Shown: in pieces, positions 1 through 8,729 of the stretch | Numbering within the stretch: the stretch's first letter is position 1 | How the letters are laid out: each line of letters starts with the position of its first letter | From: Cololabis saira | Taxonomy: Eukaryota > Chordata > Actinopteri > Beloniformes > Belonidae | DNA: 64,000 nt | NCBI RefSeq assembly: GCF_033807715.1 | Contig: NC_084596.1 | Span: 39,666,458 to 39,730,457, forward strand | Reading direction: 5' to 3' | Notes under the pieces: model-generated | Seen by the model: only the letters and a program-made list of their open reading frames with translations | Told to the model about the DNA's origin: nothing | The model's database searches: none | Program-made: the position numbers and the translations under genes

Positions 1-114
1 TGGTGATGGGAGTGGACGAATATCAATAAGACTAATAATGCAAAGCGTAAGGCCTGCACTGCTGGAGGTGGTGGAGAAGCTCCCTGAGGTGAGACAACAC
101 GTCCTGGAGGAGCC

Positions 115-263
115 TCACAGCTTCTTAGGACAGTACTTCCTCTCAAACTCGGCCACCTTAAACTTCCGAAGGCAGCCTTTGTAGTTCATGAAGCGGATTT
201 TCCCGAAAACGGGCCTCTCTGCCCAGCCCTGGTCGTGGATGCCGCAGATGGACCACATGCACC
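115..263 (-). other. Photolyase terminal exon D, copy 1
   Basis: 149 bases including the TGA stop. The acceptor is ccacag before GGTGCATG. It encodes [20 protein letters not shown] to [10 protein letters not shown], the normal C-terminus of class II photolyases. Bases 1-114 to its left are the start of the 3' untranslated region, which is visible in full in other units. Confidence 0.9.
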
Positions 264-442
264 CTGTGGAGGAGAACCGGTGGGGAGAACGTGAAGGACG
301 GGCGGCAGCCGCGTGGGGAGACACTGACTACGTTTACATGCAGTCAAAACTCAGGTTAAGGTCAATATTCCAGTTACTGAAACATTGGGAATAATCTGTT
401 TCCATGCGTGAGCAAACAGGGTTATCCCTGTATACATGGTGA

Positions 443-856
443 TTAATCATTTGAGATATCTGGATCAAACCAGCGACGCACGGAGAACGTCATGACGCAA
501 TTCCCGTCATTTCTGCTTCTTCTTCCTGTATCCAAATCCATAACAGCAACAATAACAGCAGCACGGTGGATAATCAACAGCCCAGTAGAAGTCGCCTTTT
601 TCAGCGTCTTCCAGCGGAGCTTGATCTGGTCTGGCGTTCGTACAAATCCTGCTTTGAGCAACTTTTCGCTCACCTTTTTGTAAATCTGGCTATCCCGGTA
701 CTTTCTACCGTCTACAAATGACAAAATGTTCATATCTTTCATTACATTTATGAAGTGATTCGTCTCCTCCTGGTCTTGTGATTCTCCATGTTTATAAGAA
801 CTTCCTGGACTCAAAAGAACAAGATTCCTTGTGAAAAGAACATGCGCAGAAAACAA
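443..856 (-). CDS. Myb/SANT-like DNA-binding protein of intronic element, copy 1
   Basis: 137 codons, minus strand, first Met chosen. The central part (residues about 30-90) resembles a trihelix/Myb-SANT domain: ETNHFINVMKDMN, then FVDGRKYRDSQIYKKVSEKL, then AGFVRTPDQIKLRWKTLKKA, with spacing like the small Myb-like protein of Harbinger transposons. After the KTLKKA segment the frame is low-complexity and may be non-coding. The ORF is equally long in units 1, 3 and 4 and one codon shorter in unit 5, but this may only reflect recent duplication. No transposase accompanies it. Function unknown; DNA binding is inferred. Confidence 0.5.
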   Translation of the reverse strand: MFSAHVLFTRNLVLLSPGSSYKHGESQDQEETNHFINVMKDMNILSFVDGRKYRDSQIYKKVSEKLLKAGFVRTPDQIKLRWKTLKKATSTGLLIIHRAAVIVAVMDLDTGRRSRNDGNCVMTFSVRRWFDPDISND

Positions 857-892
857 ACTCCTGTTCCTTTTGATGGGGAAATCCCGTTAGGC

Positions 893-1741
893 CAGGGGTG
901 TCAAATGTGCGGCCTGAGAGAGATTTTCATGCGGCCCGCGAGAAGTTTCCAACGCAAAAAAACTAAATGTTAATTTACTAAAAAGGAAGGCATAAATATT
1001 TGCCATGAATCGCAGCATATCCGATAATATATTTCTTCTACAAATCCATCGTTATTCCACAAAGAGAGCAGGTTTCGACATTTTTTTAGTTTTCTAATAT
1101 GTATTTGCTGATTTTATTTCTTTGTAGATGGTCGTTTATTTTTATAAACTGACTACTATTATATATTTTCGCAGGAAAAATATCACGGCTAAAAAAGATG
1201 ATAGAAGATATTTATTCGGAGAATTTCAGTTTTGAATACGAGGATAGTGACAAAGTAAAACAGTTAAAAGAGAAGTACTGACTTTTTCGGCACACTGGCG
1301 TAAATATCCGCGCCATTTTTTAAAAATAAATACACTTAATTGTACTGGAAAAATCTCTAAATCACAAACAAAACACTCTCGGATGTAATAAGAAAGATTT
1401 AGCTTTTAATTAAATTTCCTATAAAAAAGCGAAATATAAAAAAAACATACTTGTTTCTGTTTATCTTTGTAAAATGATATTAAAAGTATCTTACATAATT
1501 TGAAAAAAAAACGAGAAATTTCAAGAAAAGATCCTGAAGAAATATATTTTACATAATTAGAGTGTAAACAAAGTGCATATATCCTTTAAAATTAACTAAA
1601 CTGATATTGGATTAGATAACAATAGTAAAAAAAAAGAATTAAAAAAAAAATGTTCGCACCGTTTTTGTTATTTTGAGCGTGCAAGCGAGAAAAGAATTGG
1701 TCAAATCTGGCCCGCCAAGCAAAATGAGTTTGACACCCCTG
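893..1741. mobile_element. hAT MITE, copy 1
   Basis: 849 bp, ends CAGGGGTGTCAAA and TTTGACACCCCTG, flanked by a perfect 8-bp target-site duplication cgttaggc (885-892 and 1742-1749). This is the classic hAT signature. It is nested in the Myb/SANT element and present at the same place in all five units, so it predates the array. Confidence 0.85.
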
Positions 1742-1964
1742 CGTTAGGCGTTTACATGACCAAATATTCGGGTTACAAAAGGAGTAACCCAGGGGTCATA
1801 TTCAGGTTTTTAAAAACCGGAATATGAGCAAATTCCGGTTATTCAAAGGGGTTATTGGTGTTTACATGGCCGTGTAACCGGGTTATTGCTAATATTCCGG
1901 TTAGAAAAGGGTTATTGATGCATGTAAACGTAGTCACAGTTCAAAGGCGTGGAGCCCAGCTTAC

Positions 1965-2124
1965 CCACGAAGCCGTTGGGGTCCTGGCCGTCCAGCTCGT
2001 AGCGGTCGTTCAGGTACAGAGCGATGGAGAGAGCCTCCTCTGGCGAGCGGGTCCACTCCAGAATCTTCTTGGCCCAGTACATCCTCAAGAAGCCGTGCAT
2101 CTTCCCCTCCGTCACCATTTGATA
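1965..2124 (-). other. Photolyase exon C, copy 1
   Basis: 160-base exon. The acceptor is tcttcag and the donor is GTAAGC. It encodes [20 protein letters not shown], then [20 protein letters not shown], then [13 protein letters not shown]. This is the most recognisable class II block, with the MYWAKK and DPNGFVG segments that line the flavin pocket. Confidence 0.9.
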
Positions 2125-3159
2125 CTGAAGAGAAACAAATATACCGTGTTGGTCACTGAGAGCCTTCCAGATCCTCTCAATCAGTTAAACCAGTTTCCGC
2201 GTGGCCGTTACGGCGTTGTACACTGTAACGTGCTGCACCCAGGGCCGCCCCTCCCTAAACGCAGAACACGTGCTCTGCGTAGGGGCCTCGTCTTCCAACG
2301 GGGGCCACGTTTTGCGCGAGGGGACGCATTTGCACAGTAGCTCATATACGGAATGGATGCACATATGCGCGTTGAATCTTTTTATTTAATATTTAATTAT
2401 TTATTTAAGGTTGATTTTTTTATTTTATTTGACTCATACAGCCAAACTACAGTATCTATACTTACAGTACAACTGTTACTATTAAAAAAAGTTATCAAGT
2501 TAAAGTGATGAGTAATTGATGGCTATTTGTGACTCAGATTTGTTTATTTGTTTATTTCAATTTTAATTTTTTCATTTAATATTTACTTATTTATTTCAGG
2601 TTGAAGCTTTTTATCTAATATTTAATTATTTATTTCAGGTTGAATTTTTTATTTTATTTGACTCATACAGCCAAACTACAGTATCTACACTTAAGGGCCT
2701 GATTTACTAAAGGTTTGCGTGTGTAAAAACGTGTGCAAACTTGACAGCACCCGCAAACCAAAGTGCCAGCTGATCTACTAACAGCGTGCAAAGAGGACTG
2801 CGTCTCTGAAATGCGCAAAATAGCACACGCAATCCATTTAGTACTTTTGCCCTGATGAATAATCAATATGGGGCGTACCCGCCAAAAATCGCTAAATACT
2901 GGGAGGGGAAGATGCAAATTGGTCCATTTACCACGCGCAATGAGATTTACCAAGCCTGAAAGTTTTTGCGGGGATTGTGATTGCGTCTGTATTTAATACG
3001 TTCGAAAGGAAGGTGCTAATCTCCACATGCAAAAGGAGAAATATTTTATTTGAATGTTAAATCGAGTATTATTCAGCAAAAGTTTGCCACAGGAGGCACA
3101 TTCATTTTTTTATCTGTGATAATAAATAAATCACGTGTTTTCATGGAGAAAAAAGTGTT

Positions 3160-4201
3160 TCTTATTGTGCGCCTATACTTTTAAGGTTCTTTTACTGGTT
3201 TTTAAGTGTCTTAATGGTCTTGGGCCTTCTTATTTGTCTGCACTACTTTTACCCTATCGACCCTCACGGACCCTGAGGTCCTCCGGTGCTGGCCTTTTAA
3301 CCATACCAAAAGTTAGAACTAGGACACACGGGGAGGCGGCATTCAGTTTTTATGGTCCCCGATTGTGGAACAGCCTCCCGGAGAACCTCAGGGCCGCAGA
3401 GACTGTTGATGTTTTTAAAAAGAGGCTCAAGACCCATCTCTTTAATCCGGCTTTTAACTGACTCATTTAACTCTTTTAAATTTCTTATGCTCACCCTTAT
3501 TTTTATTGGATCTTACTGCTCTGTTTTATATTTAGTTTATCCTTTTTTATCATATTTTATTTCTGTTTAATTTCATGTTTTATCTAAATATTTTAGTCGT
3601 TATTTATGGTCTATTTTATACATTCTACTGTCTTATTCTTTTAGTTTTTAATGTCTTGCTTTTTAGACATACTTTTAGGATTTTACGTTATGTTACACTT
3701 TTTTAAACTCTATTAGTGTATGTTATCCTGCTTTCTTGCAGCTTTTATCTCCAGTGTTTCCTCATGGGGAGCCTCCATGCTGGGAGTGACTCTGGCCTGC
3801 AGGGGGGCGTCCTGGGGGTGGTTCTGGCCTGGATGGTTGTGGAGCTCTGTACCACGGCTTCACCGCTGTGGTGTGGACTCCTCTATCCGTCCGGGCCGGG
3901 ATGGTGTCTGAGGGCCCCCCCCCTTGTAGCTGCGGGCTATGAGACCTCCTGGCCTGGACGGCTCCCTGTTACCGTTTCCTCACCTGGATCCTCTGTGCCT
4001 AGCCATGTCTGCACCGTGTGTCTGTGTGTGTGTCTGTGTGTATAACCTAGGTGAATTGTAGTGTGCTTGTGTCTGCGGGGATGGGGGAGGGGGGGGGGCA
4101 TTAATAAGTTTTATGGTTATTTGTTTTATGTTAAGCACTTTGTGTTGCATTATGTGTATGAGAAGTGCTATACAAATAAAGTTTGATTTGATTTGATTTG
4201 A
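3160..4201 (+). mobile_element. 5'-truncated CR1/L2-type LINE fragment
   Basis: The plus-strand frame up to the TGA at 3459-3461 reads like the end of a LINE reverse-transcriptase ORF: LLVFKCLNGLGPSYL, then RSSGAGLLTIPK, then GPRLWNSLPENLR, then FKKRLKTHLF. A long 3' UTR follows, with ctatacaaataaag and a (TTTGA)n tail at 4181-4201, typical of L2-like LINEs. The 5' junction is only approximate. Confidence 0.7.
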
Positions 4202-4215
4202 CTTGTTCTGCAGTC

Positions 4216-4620
4216 ATACCCCGGTGTTATGCCGTATTCAGCACCCCTGCCGTGAAAAGCACCCCCTCGTCTGATATTCTCATTCCGTGTCATGTTCTGT
4301 TTAGCGTCCAGTTTTGTGTTAATGATTCATGTTTAAATGCGCTCATGGATTCCACAAGTCATACTTTCCCACAATCACAGTCACAGATAACAAAAATCGG
4401 GTAAATGGTTATTGATGTCATTAATTAATAGCCTGCTTACTGTGTTGTCTTCCATAATATTTGTAAATATATATAATATAAACTCCTAAGTATGTGTTTG
4501 TGTGAGTGTGTATATATAAATATATTGAAGTGTCAGTGTGTTGTTTTTTTCTTGGTCTACTTATCATTGAATATACGAGGGGGTGCTTTTCACGGCAGGG
4601 GTGCTGAATACGGCACAACA
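4216..4620. repeat. Nested inverted-repeat module (about 43-bp arms)
   Basis: The left arm (about 4224-4270) and right arm (about 4573-4616) are inverted copies sharing GCCGTATTCAGCACCCCTGC followed by CGTGAAAAGCACCCCCTCGT. The arms enclose about 300 bp of AT-rich DNA. It looks like a MITE inside the Harbinger-like element; no target duplication was resolved. Confidence 0.55.
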
Positions 4621-5082
4621 ATTTGCCTCTTCCACTAATATCTCTAACTCCAACTCGTCAAATTTCATTTTGCGCTTGCGACTATATCCTGCTTTCCATC
4701 CAGACTCTCCATGGCGCAAAGTTTGCGCCGCAAACCGTAAGACGCTCAACACCTAATTTAAATACTGCAGTTTGCACCTGTTATCAATTGCGCACGCAAT
4801 CTTAGTTGATCACCCGCAAAACACACAACAGCACGCGCAAACTTTTTCAGTGCACACGCAATTTAGTACTCTTTATTTAGGATCTTAGTAAATCGGGCCC
4901 TTACAGTACAATTGTTACTATTAATAAAGGTTGTCAAGTTAAATGGCCTGTTGTGATACGGTCATTTTGTACCTATGATACATTTGGGCTGGGGAGAGGT
5001 GCAGGGATGTGGTGCGGGGGTGGGGAGGGGCCTCCAAATAAAATTTGGCTTAGGGCCCCAACGTGCTCAGCCCTGGCTGTAC

Positions 5083-5204
5083 CTGAGCACCGTTCCACAG
5101 CTTGTCATGCGTCTGGGCCTTCTCCAGCTGCTCCCGCGTGTACAGATACTCCCTCTTGTCTCCGGCATGATCCTGCAGCGTCTTCTGAGCCCACGCGTAC
5201 GCCC
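5083..5204 (-). other. Photolyase exon B, copy 1
   Basis: 122-base exon, too short to stand out as an ORF. The acceptor is gtttag and the donor is GTACAG. It encodes [20 protein letters not shown] to KLWNGAQ and joins in frame to exon C ([12 protein letters not shown]), matching the order in class II photolyases. Its donor lies inside the target-site duplication of a hAT element. Confidence 0.85.
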
Positions 5205-5319
5205 CTAAACATCCACAGTCAGAGGAAAGGGAGGGAAACTCATGAGAAGGGCCGGCGGTTCCTCTGCCAGCCGCCGGTCACGGCTGAGGGAGGAGGGTTA
5301 TGACGACGCTCCCACTGAC

Positions 5320-5469
5320 CTTCCACGCTGTCGTACTTCTCGTTGTAGAAGCAGAAGTTATCCGTCAGCTCTCTGCGCACCACCAGCTCCTCGATGAAGG
5401 GGGGGACGGACTCACTGGCCTTCCCGTACCGCCGGACTTGCAGCGCCACACGCTGGGCCGACAGCTGGC
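5320..5469 (-). other. Photolyase exon A, copy 1
   Basis: 150-base exon, first of the visible set. The acceptor is ccaccag before GCCAGCTG and the donor is GTCAGT. It encodes [11 protein letters not shown] through [17 protein letters not shown] to YDSVE, the conserved helical segment that opens the FAD-domain half in class II enzymes. It begins in the middle of a codon, so at least one upstream exon must once have existed. Confidence 0.85.
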
Positions 5470-5614
5470 CTGGTGGGACGAAGAGCACAAGTGGAGGAAA
5501 GAATCAGGACAGTCCTGTGGTCTGGAGCTGGACTCAATATACCACTGTTTGTGAGAAGAGAGCATTAAAATGACATTATTGAACATGGATGACCTATGTT
5601 TGTATAACACACAC

Positions 5615-6259
5615 TAGGCCTGTGTTGAAAAAAAATTGATTTTCCGATTCTAAATCGATTCTCATGTTAATTCCTAAAAATCGATTCGTATGTCTAAATA
5701 TCGATTTTTTTTCATTATTACATTTTAGCCCAGTGAACTTTAACCCAGTAGTCAGGTCATTTAATTAGTTGCAATTTCTTTCTTTTTTTGCACTTTAAAT
5801 GAATATTGAAAGGCATATTTGACTAATTTATTTCATACAAATAATTTTGGGATTTTTTTTGTTTATGCCCAAAAAAGGAATGTTTTGTTGGACACGAGAA
5901 TAACTGGTTTTTGCCTTTAAATATGTTTAAAAGTATGAAAACATTAAAGTTTTCAGTTATCATTGCTTTATATACTTTCTTGGGGTTAAATTTGCATAAA
6001 ATGCTAAACAAAATTCTCAAAAATTAAAAACCGAAATAGACTGAAAATGGAAAAAATAAAAAAACGGAATGTGTTAAAAAATAAAACCGATTTAATCTGT
6101 TTGCTGCCCTGGATCTGTTTGATAATCCTCCCCCACACGATGTTTCTGAAAGCAATTATATCAGCATTCTGGGAGCTGATTGGTCCTTACAGCATCATTA
6201 GCTGCAATACTTGCTATTGAATCTCAATATAATACTAGTATTAATATGTTGCATAACTA
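5615..6259. mobile_element. hAT-like element, right end lost, copy 1
   Basis: Starts TAGGCCTGTGTTGAAAA and then has repeated atcgatt motifs, as in the complete element at 30227-30942, and follows it to atgttgcataact, where a GT repeat replaces the right end. The same truncated copy follows photolyase exon A in every unit. Confidence 0.65.
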
Positions 6260-6284
6260 TGTGTGTGTGTGTTTGTGTGCGTGC

Positions 6285-6318
<34 letters not shown>
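6260..6318. repeat. GT microsatellite, unit 1
   Basis: About 59 bp of mostly (GT)n interrupted by gtttg and gcgtgcgtgc. The corresponding runs are 71 bp (unit 2), 33 bp (unit 3) and 74 bp (unit 4). Confidence 0.95.
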
Positions 6319-6319
<1 letters not shown>

Positions 6320-6581
6320 ATAAGACAATTATTAATAACTCTACTACCTGAACTAGCACTCCCTTTGTTGCACAACACTGTGATGCAATAAAGTCCTGCG
6401 TGTTTCAGTCTGAACAAATGACTTTCATGTGAACGTTAAATGTAAATGTAGACTTTCATGAAAATCCTAGAGTTCATCTGGTTTCATCTATAAAAGCTAC
6501 ATTAAGTCTGCTCATGTGAAATGTATAAGAATGATACACTATAAAGTAATTAATCTGTCTGAAATGAAACCTAAATTACAT

Positions 6582-6614
<33 letters not shown>

Positions 6615-6654
6615 GTTGAGGTAAAAAGTTGTTTACTTCTAAACTGATGTCTGA

Positions 6655-6830
6655 TATAAAAGGGTTAAATCCAGAGTTGGTCCTCTTCCTGTAATCTGAT
6701 GCTGGTGAACCTCCCTCTTCTTCCTGCTCTCAAAATAGCAGATTCAGTCGGACCACGTGTTTCTGATTCTCAGGCAAGTTTCATGTTTGAGGAAGTGAAA
6801 CTGTCTGAGTCTCAGTTATCGAGAGGAGAA
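6655..6830 (+). promoter_or_regulatory. Putative TRIM promoter and leader, copy 1
   Basis: TATAAAAG at 6655-6662 lies 169 bp before the ATG. CACGTG E-box at 6754-6759. AAGTTTCA (6776-6783) and TGAAACT (6796-6802) form an inverted pair of GAAAC/GTTTC half-sites resembling IRF-binding halves. All three are kept at the same spacing in the four TRIM copies. The stretch tttctgattctcag (6760-6773) could also be a splice acceptor, so an upstream 5' UTR exon cannot be excluded. Position is suggestive only; no start site is known. Confidence 0.45.
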
Positions 6831-8504
6831 ATGGCGCAGAAAGGAGATCAGCTGGACCAGGAAACCTTTTCTTGTTCGATCTGCTTGGAGATTTTAAAGG
6901 ATCCGGTGGCTATTCCCTGTGGACACAGTTACTGTATGAACTGTATTAAATCCTACTGGGATGAAGGAGAGAAGAAACTCCCCAGCTGTCCTCAGTGTAG
7001 ACGAACTTTCACTCAGAAACCTGAGCTGGTGAAAAACACCATGTTAGCAGCTTTAGTGGAGCAGCTGAAGAAGACGGGACTCCAAGCTGCTCCTGCTGAT
7101 CACTGCTATGCTGGACCTGAAGATGTGGCCTGTGATTTCTGCTCTGGAAGAAAACTGAAAGCCACCAAGTCCTGTTTGGTCTGTCTGGTCTCTTACTGCA
7201 AGAATCACCTTCAACCTCATCATGATGTGGCTCCATTAAAGAAACACAAGCTGGTGGATCCCTCCAAGAACCTGCAGGACAACATCTGCCCCCGTCATGA
7301 CGAGGTGATGAAGATGTTCTGTCGTACTGATCAGAAGTGTATCTGTTATCTCTGCTCTGTGGATGAACATAAAGGCCACGACACAGTCTCAGCTGCAGCA
7401 GAAAGAACTGAGAGGCAGAGAGAGATGGAGGTGAGTCGACAACAAATCCAGCAAGAGATCCAGGACAGAGAGAAAGATGTGAAGCTGCTTCAGCATGAGG
7501 TGGAGGCCATCAATCAGTCTGCTGATAAAACAGTGGAGGACAGTGAGGAGATCTTCACTGAGCTGATCTCTCTCCTCCAGAAAAGAAGCTCTGATGTGAA
7601 GCAGCAGATCAGATCCCAGCAGGAAACTGAAGTGAGGAGAGTCAGAGAGCTGGAGGAGAAGCTGCAGCAGGAGATCACTGACCTGAAGAGGAGAGACGCT
7701 GAGATGAAGCAGCTCTCAGACACCGAGGACCACAACCAGTTTCTCCACAACTACCCCTCACTGTCACCACTCAGTGAGTCCACACACTCCTCCAGCATCA
7801 GCATCCGTGCTCTCAGGTACTTCCAGGATGTGACAGCAGCTGTGTCAGAGGTCAGAGGTCAACTACAGGACATCCTGAGAGACACGTGGACAAACATCTC
7901 ACTGACCATCACTGATGTGGATGTTTTACTGTCACAACCAGAACCAGAACCAAAGAGCAGAGCTGGATTCTTGAAATATTCATGTGAAATAACTCTGGAT
8001 CCAAACACAGTACACACACGGCTGTTACTGTCAGAGGAGAACAGAAAGGTGACTTTAATGGACAAAGATCAGTCTTATTCTAGTCATCCAGACAGATTCA
8101 CTACATATTATCAGGTCCTGAGTAGAGAGAGTCTGACTGGACGTCATTACTGGGAGGTGGAGAAGAAAGCAGATGTAGTTTATGTAGCAGTTTCATACAA
8201 GAATATCAGCAGATCAGGGAATGAAAGTGGATTTGGATATAATGACAAATCTTGGTCACTATATTGTTGCTCAGACAGATATGTATTTTGTTACAACAAC
8301 ATCACAACCTCCATCTCAAGTCCTCAGAGCTCCAGAATAGGAGTTTACCTGGATCACAGAGCAGGGGTTCTGTCCTTCTACAGCGTCTCTGGAACCATGA
8401 CCCTCCTCCACAGAGTCCAGACCTCCTTCACTCAGCCGCTACACGCTGGAGTTTGGGTTGGTGACACTGATGGAGACTCAGCTGAGTTCTGTAAACTCAA
8501 ATAG
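6831..8504 (+). CDS. TRIM-family E3 ubiquitin ligase (RING/B-box/coiled-coil/B30.2), copy 1
   Basis: 557 residues in one exon. RING C3HC4: C15, C18, C30, H32, C35, C38, C53, C56. A B-box1-like zinc motif spans about 101-130. B-box2: C153, H156, C164, D167, C172, C175, H180, H183. Coiled coil about 188-305, Ser-rich linker about 325-345, PRY-SPRY 380-557 (starts FLKYSCEITLDPNT). This is the layout of the TRIM16-like/finTRIM-like single-exon genes expanded in teleosts, RING ligases often linked to antiviral innate immunity. Start chosen at MAQKGD (gagaggagaaATGG, good Kozak context) because it is shared by all copies. In this copy the frame is open 44 codons further upstream (to 6699). AATAAA lies 220 bp after the stop. 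The ligand is unknown. Confidence 0.92.
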   Translation: MAQKGDQLDQETFSCSICLEILKDPVAIPCGHSYCMNCIKSYWDEGEKKLPSCPQCRRTFTQKPELVKNTMLAALVEQLKKTGLQAAPADHCYAGPEDVACDFCSGRKLKATKSCLVCLVSYCKNHLQPHHDVAPLKKHKLVDPSKNLQDNICPRHDEVMKMFCRTDQKCICYLCSVDEHKGHDTVSAAAERTERQREMEVSRQQIQQEIQDREKDVKLLQHEVEAINQSADKTVEDSEEIFTELISLLQKRSSDVKQQIRSQQETEVRRVRELEEKLQQEITDLKRRDAEMKQLSDTEDHNQFLHNYPSLSPLSESTHSSSISIRALRYFQDVTAAVSEVRGQLQDILRDTWTNISLTITDVDVLLSQPEPEPKSRAGFLKYSCEITLDPNTVHTRLLLSEENRKVTLMDKDQSYSSHPDRFTTYYQVLSRESLTGRHYWEVEKKADVVYVAVSYKNISRSGNESGFGYNDKSWSLYCCSDRYVFCYNNITTSISSPQSSRIGVYLDHRAGVLSFYSVSGTMTLLHRVQTSFTQPLHAGVWVGDTDGDSAEFCKLK

Positions 8505-8723
8505 ACTTGTTTCCTTTTCATGTTTTCATCTCAGTTTTTATTGACTTTCTTTTCTTCTCAGAGATGAACGTCTCAAGCTCTGACTGATGGAGGGAAGTTT
8601 TTGTTCTATAAGTTGATGTTTTGTTGTTACTTCCTCTTTTGGAGGTGGAAGTTGTTCTTTTGTAGTTCCACCTGGGAAATATTCATATTATTAACGTCTT
8701 TTATTTCAGTATAAAAACATAGA

Positions 8724-8729
8724 AATAAA
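8724..8729 (+). promoter_or_regulatory. Poly(A) signal AATAAA, TRIM copy 1
   Basis: AATAAA in gaaataaacctgtg, 220 bp downstream of the stop, kept in copies 1, 2 and 4 and changed to AATGAA in copy 3. Confidence 0.55.

Larger units (their letters stand above)
326..1935. mobile_element. TIR element with Myb/SANT ORF, copy 1
   Basis: Bounded by inverted GACTACGTTTACATGCA (326-342 and 1919-1935). It fills most of photolyase intron C-D and contains the minus-strand Myb/SANT ORF 443-856 and a hAT MITE (893-1741). Both ends are rich in repeats of GTTTACATG, AATATTCCGGTTA and GGGTTATT, as expected of transposase-binding arrays. A clear target-site duplication was not found. A PIF/Harbinger-type origin is inferred only from the Myb/SANT gene. 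Confidence 0.6.
2694..4901. mobile_element. Harbinger-like TIR element (nested, composite)
   Basis: Terminal inverted repeats AGGGCCTGATTTACTAA and TTAGTAAATCGGGCCCT, inserted in the target cacttacag that is uninterrupted in other units. Duplication is TTA (3 bp) or TA. A short minus-strand stretch near 4640-4700 (RKRKMKFDELELEILVEE) resembles the start of a Harbinger Myb-like protein. The element was itself hit by a LINE 3' end (about 3160-4201) and contains a second inverted-repeat module (4216-4620). Present only in unit 1. Confidence 0.6.
2240..5075. mobile_element. hAT element filling photolyase intron B-C, copy 1
   Basis: Begins CAGGGCCGCC and ends CTCAGCCCTG. The 8-bp duplications gctgcacc (2232-2239) and gctgtacc (5076-5083) differ by one base. 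The right duplication overlaps the exon B donor. In this unit most of the hAT interior is missing (junction near 2375) and a Harbinger-like nest (2694-4901) is inserted. AT-rich repeats of ttatttcaggttgaa make up much of what remains. Confidence 0.7.
115..5469 (-). pseudogene. Class II CPD photolyase, 3' half, copy 1 (exons A-D)
   Basis: Class II CPD photolyases use FADH- and light to split cyclobutane pyrimidine dimers in DNA. Four minus-strand exons are visible: A 5320-5469, B 5083-5204, C 1965-2124, D 115-263. All junctions are GT-AG and phases match (A starts with the last 2 bases of a codon and ends after the first; B ends on a full codon; C ends after 1 base). Joined they give about 192 residues ending in a TGA stop. 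Recognisable family segments are [17 protein letters not shown] (A), [15 protein letters not shown] (B), [18 protein letters not shown] and [17 protein letters not shown] (C), and [13 protein letters not shown] and [10 protein letters not shown] (D). This is the C-terminal FAD-binding part. The N-terminal alpha/beta domain was not found, and TRIM sequence lies where it should be. I call it a partial duplicate; a chimeric transcript using these exons is possible. Confidence 0.85.

Noticed and set aside
1855..2340. 161-codon plus-strand ORF, repeated in all units (14167, 29297, 48816, 61747)
   Set aside because: It is antisense to photolyase exon C and its flanking intron. Its conservation follows from the exon and the recent duplications, and it has no recognisable domain.
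4953..5303. Plus-strand ORFs over photolyase exons A and B (also 16473, 31366, 63319)
   Set aside because: Antisense of real exons with matching splice sites on the minus strand; no domain in the plus frame.
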